Origin: Stygiobacter sp043807765
GTDB taxonomy: Bacteria; Bacteroidota; Ignavibacteria; Ignavibacteriales; Melioribacteraceae
Length of the DNA: 64,000 nt
Assembly: GCA_043807765.1 (NCBI GenBank)
Contig: JAZDFQ010000062.1
Span: forward strand, 43,323-107,322
Direction: 5' to 3'
Positions 9,183-16,318 of the stretch are shown in pieces. A program made the position numbers and the translations under genes. Position 1 is the stretch's first letter, and every line of letters starts with the position of its first letter. Below the pieces are notes generated by a model, which had not been told where the DNA came from, ran no database searches, and was given only the letters and a program-made list of their open reading frames with translations.

Positions 9183-10445
9183 CTACTTCAGTAAAGTCAC
9201 CTTCTTAATTTCAGGATATTTTCCGCTTACTATTTTACAAAAATAGACTCCGCTGGAAAGATTGTTTGCATTAAAGTCAATCTTATATTTTCCGGCTACT
9301 TTATACTCGTTTAATAAAGCAGCTACTTCTACCCCCAGCATATTATATATTTTCAATTCTACATTACCATCCTTAGGAATTGAATATTCTATATTAGTAC
9401 TCGCATTGAACGGGTTGGGATAATTCATAATGCTATATGAGTCGGGTATCATATATCCGTGAAAAGCAGGTTCGACAGAAGATGCTGTACCTCCAAACCT
9501 AGCCAGATAGCGTGCTCTACTGTTGGGGTAACTGATCAGACGATGGTCTGATATACCCACAACGTTAAAGTATATTTGATAATGATAGTTGTGGTTTTTA
9601 AACCAATCAGCCATGGCATCAATAAACTTAGGGTCATCACCACCACCGCAAAAGTCCGTACCGGTTCCCCATAAGCCCCATTCACTAATTCCCATTTTTT
9701 TACCATGCGATGTTGCAAAGTTGTAATGATATTGTAATCCGCCGTAACCATTAACAATGGCATCCCATCTTTGCTGAAAAGAATAATCGCAATGTCCCCA
9801 GGAGAAGTCATATTGGTCTAAAGTAATATAATCCACATAATCATCACCGGGATAATAATTCTCCATCAGACCGGAAGGATTAGAGCCACCATTAGCACAA
9901 AAATCAAATTCAAAATTACTCCCGGAGACGCTCCTCATGGCTGTTACAATATTTCGCCAATATGCTATCCAGTTATTCCATGATTCATGTGTAGTGCCGG
10001 CGCTCCATCGCAAATAATCTCCATTCATTTCCCAGCCAATCCGTACAATCGAATTCCCAAGATTATATCTAACCATGTTTTGGGCTAATTTAGCAAAATG
10101 GTTATTGTATGCCCCGGTTGCCCCGGTTGCAATAGTAGTATTTGGATCATCAGGTAACATACAGACTGAAAGCATAAAACGTCGCTCAGCAGGTTTCTCA
10201 GCTATCCATTTACTCCATGGGGTCAACAACCAATTTGGTCCTTCAATATCATACCAATTGCTATGAGCTGTATAGAACATTCCTAATTGAACTTTACTAT
10301 CAAGCCATTTCTCAAACTCCGAATAATCAACCTTACCACCGGAAATATCCTGACCATATACTCCGAGAATTGTTTGAGCAGAGATTTTAGAAACAAGTGA
10401 CATCATGCCCATGAAACAGATAATTACAAGCAATTTGCTTTTCAT
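9183..10445 (-). CDS. Secreted GH26-like glycoside hydrolase with T9SS sorting domain
   Basis: 420 aa. A signal peptide covers ~1-23 (ending ISAQ). The catalytic part (~24-320) resembles GH26 and related (beta/alpha)8 mannanase-type enzymes: RIGWEMNGDYLRW supplies the probable acid/base E139, and MGISEWGLWG the probable nucleophile E255. Residues ~339-420 (MNYPNPFNASTNIEYSI... ending KKVTLLK) are a type A T9SS C-terminal domain, so the enzyme should cross the outer membrane and be anchored or released at the surface. Substrate specificity cannot be read; beta-mannan is a guess from the family. A second GH26-like domain lies nearby at 13719-15509, fused to a metallo-beta-lactamase. The gene is separated from the nitrilase operon by ~380 bp containing an IS-end-like structure, so it is probably transcribed on its own. 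Confidence 0.75.
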   Translation of the reverse strand: MKSKLLVIICFMGMMSLVSKISAQTILGVYGQDISGGKVDYSEFEKWLDSKVQLGMFYTAHSNWYDIEGPNWLLTPWSKWIAEKPAERRFMLSVCMLPDDPNTTIATGATGAYNNHFAKLAQNMVRYNLGNSIVRIGWEMNGDYLRWSAGTTHESWNNWIAYWRNIVTAMRSVSGSNFEFDFCANGGSNPSGLMENYYPGDDYVDYITLDQYDFSWGHCDYSFQQRWDAIVNGYGGLQYHYNFATSHGKKMGISEWGLWGTGTDFCGGGDDPKFIDAMADWFKNHNYHYQIYFNVVGISDHRLISYPNSRARYLARFGGTASSVEPAFHGYMIPDSYSIMNYPNPFNASTNIEYSIPKDGNVELKIYNMLGVEVAALLNEYKVAGKYKIDFNANNLSSGVYFCKIVSGKYPEIKKVTLLK

Positions 10446-10611
10446 TTTTATTTCCTTTTAAAATCTTAAACCGTAGTTAAAAGATAGGAACCGTCCCGAT
10501 TGCAAATATTATTAGTACTCTCCGAATATTTTTTTAATAACTGTTTATGATTATCAGCCTGCTTTATTCTGCGAAATATTATTTCACATTGTTAACTGAT
10601 ATAGTAAAGAA

Positions 10612-10760
10612 ATCTCTTGAATTCGACTATCCACCGTCAGAGGCGGTGGCATTACGCCGAATTCATGGCTAAGCCACCGAGATTTCATTACAGTCGTTTG
10701 GGCGTAGCCGTCAGTACATTACCACGTGCTGAGCATGTGGGTTTTCGATTACAACTAAAT
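10612..10760 (-). mobile_element. IS200/IS605-like terminal structure without transposase (solo end)
   Basis: Reading the minus strand there are several nested hairpins: CCACATGC/GCACGTGG-type (10724-10742), CCACCG/CGGTGG (10631-10649), and GAAATCTC pairing with GAGATTTC at the outer edge (10681-10688 with 10612-10619). Next to the last hairpin is TTCAAG (minus, TCAA at 10620-10617). Subterminal hairpins ending at TCAA are the layout of IS200/IS605-family right ends and of the omega-RNA region at the 3' end of tnpB. No tnpA or tnpB reading frame is present, so this would be a solo end or a palindrome-associated derivative. The assignment is by structural resemblance only. Confidence 0.4.
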
Positions 10761-10823
10761 CAACACACTCATTAATTTCCATACCTTTCAGAAAAACAGA
10801 TTTTTGTTTTGATGATATACTTA

Positions 10824-11780
10824 TTATTCACCTTCCGTATACTTTGAAATAACCGGCTGCATGGGAGATTCATTTACAATTAATTTAAATATATCAGGGC
10901 GGCTGTAATGCCCGGCAGCATCGAGGTCGAATCTGGCACGACCTATATCGTTCATGTCGATATCCGCCGTAAGAATAGTTTCACCTTCAAAATAAGGTCC
11001 AGCTAATATCTGTCCCATCGGATTTATTATTGCACTACCGCCGCGCATCAAAATCGATTCAGGCGAATCACCCAGATTGATTCGCATAGTTTCCGGAAAA
11101 TCTTTCTTACGCGCAAATTGGCAAGCAGTTAGTACAAAACAACGACCTTCAATGGCAATATGTTGCATTGTGTGTATCCAAGTATCCCTATCGTCAGCCG
11201 TTGGGGCGCAATAAAGTGTAACATCTTTCGAATACATAGCCATTCTTAACATTGGCATATAATTCTCCCAGCAAATAACAGAGCCAATTCGTCCGTAAGG
11301 ACTATCCACAACAGTTAATGTAGAGCCATCGCCAAAGCCCCAAACAATGCGTTCCATTGCAGTAGGCATAACTTTACGGTGCGTTCCCAAAAGCGACCCA
11401 TCAGGTCCAAAAAAAAGTATTGTGCAATAACAGGTGCAGTGTTCTCGTTCTATAACCCCAATTACAACATAGCATCTATTTTTAGCAGATGCTTTTCCCA
11501 GTCGGACGGTTTGACTGCTTGGGACCTCAATTGCTGCATCGAGGTACAGTCGGAACTCTTCCCTACCTTTTGGATCCCGTGTTCCAACGGACATGCCATA
11601 ATTAATGCCCTTTGGATAGCCACCAATAAAAGCTTCAGGGAAAACGATTACTTTTGCACCAGTAGCAGCAGCTTCTTTTATAAGTGTTACAGCTTTATCA
11701 ATACATGCTTCACTGTTGAACTGAATGGCTCCTGCCTGAACGACAGCAACTCTTAAACTTGTCTCTTTATGGAATGACAA
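10824..11780 (-). CDS. Nitrilase (carbon-nitrogen hydrolase family)
   Basis: 318 aa, normal for nitrilases. The catalytic triad is in place: E49 (VIVFPEAFIGGYPKG), K136 (GTHRKVMPT) and C170 (GSVICWENYMP). The long PEAFxxGYP and RKxxPTxxER signatures match true nitrilases (branch 1: nitrile plus water to carboxylate and ammonia) rather than amidases or ureidopropionases. The start is TTG with AAGGAG ~8 bp before it. It is the last gene of a minus-strand run: MBL-GH26 fusion, DUF485, ActP-like symporter, nitrilase, with gaps of 30, 29 and 64 bp. Together with the carboxylate symporter this suggests use of nitriles or small organic acids for carbon and nitrogen; the natural substrate (aliphatic, aromatic or cyanide-like) is unknown. 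The protein is cytoplasmic, with no signal peptide. Confidence 0.88.
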   Translation of the reverse strand: MSFHKETSLRVAVVQAGAIQFNSEACIDKAVTLIKEAAATGAKVIVFPEAFIGGYPKGINYGMSVGTRDPKGREEFRLYLDAAIEVPSSQTVRLGKASAKNRCYVVIGVIEREHCTCYCTILFFGPDGSLLGTHRKVMPTAMERIVWGFGDGSTLTVVDSPYGRIGSVICWENYMPMLRMAMYSKDVTLYCAPTADDRDTWIHTMQHIAIEGRCFVLTACQFARKKDFPETMRINLGDSPESILMRGGSAIINPMGQILAGPYFEGETILTADIDMNDIGRARFDLDAAGHYSRPDIFKLIVNESPMQPVISKYTEGE

Positions 11781-11836
11781 AATGGAACTCCTTTTTATTT
11801 TTTATCATAGTTTCTTTCTTACGATATTCAATTGCG

Positions 11837-11848
11837 TTAACCGGTTAA
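11837..11848. promoter_or_regulatory. TTAACCGGTTAA palindrome, possible LacI-type operator
   Basis: A perfect 12-bp palindrome with a central CCGG overlaps the actP stop codon, ~57 bp upstream of the nitrilase start. The core TTAACCGGTT recurs at 15537-15546, upstream of the first gene of the same operon. LacI/GalR-family operators often have a central CG pair and similar symmetry. No LacI-type regulator is encoded in the window, and the word also occurs inside coding regions, so chance is possible. Confidence 0.25.
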
Positions 11849-13374
11849 TAGGCACCAATTCCTAAATGTGTCCGGTTTTTTTCCCGATCATATTTTTGAG
11901 CAGCATCAGGTTCAGGCTTTGTAATAGAGCCAATATAAGCTGCTAAAAAAGAAGCAGGTAGTGAGATTATCGCCGGATTTTTTAACGGAAATATTGCATG
12001 ACCAAAACCGAATATTTCTACCCAGACGGTGGGGCTTAGAATTATCAAAACTAAAGACAAAATAATTCCTGTTAAAATGCTATAGACAGCACCTCTAGTC
12101 GAAAACCTCCGCCAGACAATCGATAACAACAAAGAGGGAAAATTAGCACTGGCTGCAACCGCAAAAGTAATCCCAACCATAAAAGCAACATTCTGGTTTT
12201 TAAACAATAACCCAAGTAAAATGGCAAGAATACCCAAAGTTAAAGTTGCTATTCTAGCTACCTTTACTTCGTTTTTATCACTCGAATTACCTTTTTTTAT
12301 TACATTAGCATAAAGATCGTGTGATATGGTTGAAGCTCCAGAAAGGGTAAGCCCTGCGACAACGGCAAGTATTGCAGCAAAGGCAACAGCTGCTATAAAT
12401 CCCATAAAAGCATGACCACCAGTTGCGTCAGATAGGAATAATGCTGCCATATTACCGCCTTTGTCTTCACCAGCACTTATAACTTCGTGCCCTACAATAC
12501 ACATTGCCCCATACCCGATAAATATCGTAAGTATTAGAAAATATCCTATGAAACCTGTTGCCACGAATGCGGACTTTCTTGCAGCTTTGGCATTTGGAAC
12601 TGTATAAAACCGCATTAATATATGAGGTAAGCCTGATGGACCAATTATCATCGCAATACTTAGCGAGATAGCTTCCCACGGATTGGAAATATAACTTCCT
12701 GGAGAGACGACGCTGATATCATATCTGTTCACCGCAGCCTGAATCATTGTTACAGGATTAAAACCAAAATGAGATAGGGCAAGCAGTACAATAATTGTAG
12801 CGCCGCTCAATAACAACACTGCTTTTATTATCTGTACCCAGGTAGTGGCCAACATCCCGCCAAAAAGAACATAGGAAGTCATTACTGTTCCTACAACTAT
12901 AACTGAATAAGAATACGGTATACCAAATAATTTATTTATTAATGTTCCACCACCTACCATTTGTACAATAAGATAAAATGAGATAGTTACTAACGAACCA
13001 GTAGCGGAAGTAATTAAGACGGGTTTTTGTTTGAGCCTGTAAGCCACAACATCTGAGAATGTATACTTTCCCAGATTACGCAATGGTTCAGCAATTAGAA
13101 ACAACAGCACAGGCCATCCTACAAGAGATCCGATTGCATAGATAATACCATCGAACCCCTGAAGGGCTATCATACCTGTAATTCCAAGGAAACCAGCAGC
13201 ACTAATATAATCCCCCGCCATAGCTAATCCGTTCTGAAAGCCAGTTATTCTTCTATCCGCAGTAAAAAACGCTGATGTTGATTTGCTTTTTTTTGCCGCA
13301 CGATAGGTAATGTACAGCGTTATAAATATGAATAGGAAAAACATTGCTATTGATAGGTAATTAATGTTTGTCAT
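11845..13374 (-). CDS. actP: Sodium:solute symporter, ActP-type acetate/monocarboxylate permease
   Basis: 509 aa with about 13 hydrophobic segments, the size and layout of the SSS family. NGLAMAGDYISAAGFLGITGMIALQGFDG at ~48-76 is the ActP-type N-terminal signature, and VAGLTLSGASTISHDLY (~340-356) is the conserved SSS segment. ActP imports acetate, glycolate or other short carboxylates with Na+ across the inner membrane. The upstream neighbour, 29 bp away, is a 94-aa DUF485 protein; the yjcH-actP pair is a conserved partnership in many bacteria. The nitrilase downstream could feed carboxylates into the same pathway. The exact substrate cannot be read from the sequence. The symbol follows the family and the DUF485 pairing. 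Confidence 0.88.
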   Translation of the reverse strand: MTNINYLSIAMFFLFIFITLYITYRAAKKSKSTSAFFTADRRITGFQNGLAMAGDYISAAGFLGITGMIALQGFDGIIYAIGSLVGWPVLLFLIAEPLRNLGKYTFSDVVAYRLKQKPVLITSATGSLVTISFYLIVQMVGGGTLINKLFGIPYSYSVIVVGTVMTSYVLFGGMLATTWVQIIKAVLLLSGATIIVLLALSHFGFNPVTMIQAAVNRYDISVVSPGSYISNPWEAISLSIAMIIGPSGLPHILMRFYTVPNAKAARKSAFVATGFIGYFLILTIFIGYGAMCIVGHEVISAGEDKGGNMAALFLSDATGGHAFMGFIAAVAFAAILAVVAGLTLSGASTISHDLYANVIKKGNSSDKNEVKVARIATLTLGILAILLGLLFKNQNVAFMVGITFAVAASANFPSLLLSIVWRRFSTRGAVYSILTGIILSLVLIILSPTVWVEIFGFGHAIFPLKNPAIISLPASFLAAYIGSITKPEPDAAQKYDREKNRTHLGIGAY

Positions 13375-13403
13375 AGTTGTCTATATAAGGGTTTAGTTTA
13401 GCG

Positions 13404-13688
13404 CTACTTTATTTTCTTTCTGATTTGTTCTACTTCTATGTCATATTTCTTATTTGCCCAAATAACATAAATTCCGGTAAGCAGCCAGGTAGCTATTAAT
13501 ATACTGATCGCAATAGGTAAACCCACGGTTACGTTGTTATATATTAAACTAGTAAGTGCAGTTCGGTAAAATGCTACTAAGAAGATGAACCCAAAATAAA
13601 TAACAAATAGGATTAACATTAACAGTAATGAAATGATCCATTTCTGTTTAATCAGTTTATTTAGTTCGGGTAATTCATTTGTGTTCAT
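13404..13688 (-). CDS. DUF485 membrane protein (YjcH-like) of the ActP pair
   Basis: 94 aa with two hydrophobic helices (~18-41 and ~52-75) and a basic, charged tail (NKKYDIEVEQIRKKIK). Short two-helix proteins of the DUF485 family lie directly upstream of actP in many genomes and are thought to assist the symporter, though the mechanism is not known. Here it starts at an ATG, with actP 29 bp downstream and the MBL-GH26 fusion gene 30 bp upstream. The similarity is by size, topology and position; the primary sequence signature is weak, but the context is strong. Confidence 0.75.
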   Translation of the reverse strand: MNTNELPELNKLIKQKWIISLLLMLILFVIYFGFIFLVAFYRTALTSLIYNNVTVGLPIAISILIATWLLTGIYVIWANKKYDIEVEQIRKKIK

Positions 13689-13718
13689 AATTATAAAAAT
13701 TTATTAGTGAGTGTCTAA

Positions 13719-15509
13719 TTAATCTGATTTATATTTTATTGCGTTATTATAAGCTTCTCTTGCCATCGGGTTAGTATCAATCTGGAAATCGGGCGTATAT
13801 CCTCCGACATCGAACCATATGACTGCTTTAACACGGTTATATTTACCTGAAAATCGAATAACATTAAAAGCATCGGTAATCCACTGCGCTTTATCGCCTC
13901 CGGGTTCACCGCAACCCCATTCGGAAATGATTACAGGTTTATTTAGAGAATCAAGCGCTGAGTATGCCAGGCAGGCAGATTCATCGAATGATTTCCAACT
14001 ACTCCATGTTTGTGCAGTACCCCAGTTGTAAACATCAAATCCTACGAAATCCACATAGTCCGATCCGGGATAAGCGCTTAAAAAAGTATTTGTTCCACTA
14101 TTCGAATAGTTAATATTCCATTCAAATTTTACATTGTTTGCTCCGATCTTTCTGAAAATATTAACTATACGTCTGAATGCAGCAATGTAACTATCATTTG
14201 TATTTCCATTTATTCCAACGCACCATGTGTACCAATCGCCATTCCATTCGTGCATCAGCCGTATCCAAATTTCGTTATTCCATTCTTTAATATCGCTTGC
14301 AAGTTTTGTGAAATACGCGTCCCATTTTCCGCTGTTAATTTCATCGTTAGTAATTCCTTTTGGCTGTAAGGAAACTTCACAGATAGTGCCATTTTCGGTA
14401 CAAGCATCTAAGAACAATGTTCTCCATGAAAAAAAAGTTATGGAATCAGCAACGTCTACCCAATTGGCACGTACATCAATATGCCGACCACTGTTGGCTG
14501 CCAACTCAGTTTCAAAACTCGTCGTTATTGCTTGCCCTACTAATGGATTGTTCGAATTATTGTTTTTTGTTTCGAAGGACAGAAAATAACGATCTGCCGC
14601 ATCTTTATTCCATGTAATGGTTGCGGTTCCATATGAAAAATCAGTATTTAGAAAAGAGGTATAAGAAACCGGCTTGGTATGAGCTGTGCCCGCTCCGATC
14701 TCTCCAATCAGAGTTTTCATATCATTGATTAATTGAGTTGTAAGCTCTCCACTTTTTTTCTTCTGGTAGTAATGACCGCCATAAATAATAAGTTGTTCAG
14801 GATTCACACAATTAGCCGGATTCTGGATATACTTAATCAATTTATCAATACTCTTTGTGTAATCTATAAAACCATTATAATTAAAAATCCAGACGCCACT
14901 CCCGGATCCAATTGCATCTCCTGTAAAAACCATATTTTTGTTTTTAAGAAAATAAATTGTTGAATGCTCTGTATGACCAGGCAACTCAAATGAATTGATA
15001 ACAAAGTCTCCGTCAAGATCTATAGAATCATTCTCATGAAAATATCTTGTTCGGTCATTTGGGAAAACATCAACGTTTTCAAATTCAGCCAAGGGAATCC
15101 AGAAATTTGTATTGGAATCATTCACGAAAGCCGGAAGCATACCGAGGTGGTCGTAGTGATTATGAGTAATTGCAATATACAATTTTCGTTTACCTATTCG
15201 CTCGTATACAATCGTACGTAATGAACTTACTGCCGAAGTATCCCACCCCACTGAAGTGGAGAGATCTATTAGCAAAGCTTGTTTTTCACCAACAACTAAA
15301 TACATATCCGAACAGCCGTTAAAACCAACTTCTTTACCATTTTCATTGTAATGGATACCAGCGGGATTCTTGTCATTTGCATCCTCAATGCGGTAAACTC
15401 CGTTTGAAATGGTAAAAACAGTGTAAGGACCTAGGTGTTTTGATTGAGAACAAATAGATGTGGTATATAAAAAAGTACTCATAAGAGTATAAAACATAAG
15501 ATTTTTCAT
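13719..15509 (-). CDS. Exported metallo-beta-lactamase fused to GH26-like glycoside hydrolase domain
   Basis: 596 aa from the ATG at 15509, which gives a proper signal peptide (MKNLMFYTLMSTFLYTTSICS); an in-frame TTG at 15527 is the alternative. Residues ~25-285 are a metallo-beta-lactamase-fold domain with a full set of zinc ligands: HNHYDH (116-121), H179 in LPGHTEH, D198 in FTGDAIG, H246 in YGGHYY. After a short Asn-rich linker (~316-322), residues ~330-596 look like a GH26 (beta/alpha)8 domain: RLMHEWNGDWYTW gives the probable acid/base E421 and VIISEWGCGE the probable nucleophile E530. No T9SS tail is present, so it is probably periplasmic. It leads an operon with DUF485, an ActP-like symporter and a nitrilase. 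I know of no described MBL-GH26 architecture. The hydrolytic partner reactions and substrates are unknown. Confidence 0.75.
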   Translation of the reverse strand: MKNLMFYTLMSTFLYTTSICSQSKHLGPYTVFTISNGVYRIEDANDKNPAGIHYNENGKEVGFNGCSDMYLVVGEKQALLIDLSTSVGWDTSAVSSLRTIVYERIGKRKLYIAITHNHYDHLGMLPAFVNDSNTNFWIPLAEFENVDVFPNDRTRYFHENDSIDLDGDFVINSFELPGHTEHSTIYFLKNKNMVFTGDAIGSGSGVWIFNYNGFIDYTKSIDKLIKYIQNPANCVNPEQLIIYGGHYYQKKKSGELTTQLINDMKTLIGEIGAGTAHTKPVSYTSFLNTDFSYGTATITWNKDAADRYFLSFETKNNNSNNPLVGQAITTSFETELAANSGRHIDVRANWVDVADSITFFSWRTLFLDACTENGTICEVSLQPKGITNDEINSGKWDAYFTKLASDIKEWNNEIWIRLMHEWNGDWYTWCVGINGNTNDSYIAAFRRIVNIFRKIGANNVKFEWNINYSNSGTNTFLSAYPGSDYVDFVGFDVYNWGTAQTWSSWKSFDESACLAYSALDSLNKPVIISEWGCGEPGGDKAQWITDAFNVIRFSGKYNRVKAVIWFDVGGYTPDFQIDTNPMAREAYNNAIKYKSD

Positions 15510-15536
15510 ATTTTTTTTTGATAACAATGAACTGCA

Positions 15537-15546
15537 TTAACCGGTT
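15537..15546. promoter_or_regulatory. TTAACCGGTT palindromic core upstream of the operon
   Basis: This copy of the AACCGGTT core lies ~28 bp upstream of the ATG of the MBL-GH26 gene, where a repressor could block transcription or its start. It shares the word with the palindrome at 11837-11848. The functional call is inference and weak on its own. Confidence 0.22.
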
Positions 15547-15831
15547 GTGTGAACTAGATTATGAAAATTGGCAAAAGGAAGTCAAAAAAATTAATTCCCA
15601 GTGCGGGTTACATAAATAAAATACACAGTTATTAATTCAACATGTTTTAGTCTATATCAAACTCTCCAATACCATATTCATTTCTTAAGAACATTCCACA
15701 ATTACTTTCTCATGTAATGTAATTCTCGCAAAATTGTTCGTTTAACAGAACGGAAATAAGAACATCACAAACCAGTAGAAGTCCGGTCTGTTTTTGAGCT
15801 TAGAAACAATAAATCTGATCTTAAACTTATT

Positions 15832-15886
15832 ATAGGCTTGCCGAGCTCTAACGTTCTCTAGTCAACGTCTCACAAGGCAAGCCTAT
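15832..15886. repeat. Inverted repeat ATAGGCTTGCC ... GGCAAGCCTAT
   Basis: Perfect 11-bp arms at 15832-15842 and 15876-15886 with a 33-bp spacer, followed by a run of GGGG. It is too long-looped for a simple terminator and resembles the ends of a small mobile or REP-like element. No coding sequence is associated. Confidence 0.5.
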
Positions 15887-16318
15887 GCCTTTAGGAGGGG
15901 GCTTACTTGCAAGTATCTTACTCTGGACTATATCTGATCATACTTACCTATATGGTAGTTCTTTTTCTTAACTTATTTTCTGCTGACTAGTTTTCCATCG
16001 GTAACTATGTCAGCAAGCATCTATTACCGAAAGCTATTTGCAAATAAGCGAAGCGCAATTTATTAGTTGCGAAGAGACTCACAAAAAGGCAAACTACTCA
16101 GAATAAGCAATGTTATCTTGTTCCATAAATTTTCCAAAGAACTAATAAAACAAAAAGAGGGGTTGAATCATACTGCCGTGCTTAAAAAAATTATAAACTT
16201 ACTTGCTTAGAATTTGGAACCTTACTTTTTTGAATAACGGTGGTCAAGCGGTATCATAAAACATTACCAATTGACCACTGATTTTGTATTACAAATTTCG
16301 CTTAAGTGCCATCTGATA

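Larger units (their letters stand above)
15528..16318. other. Long intergenic region, 790 bp, with one strong inverted repeat
   Basis: No gene was found in this stretch. It contains an 11-bp perfect inverted repeat (15832-15886), described separately, and AT-rich filler. The 5' region of the MBL-GH26 operon must have its promoter here, but no good TAnnTTTG/TTTG pair was seen. Confidence 0.5.
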
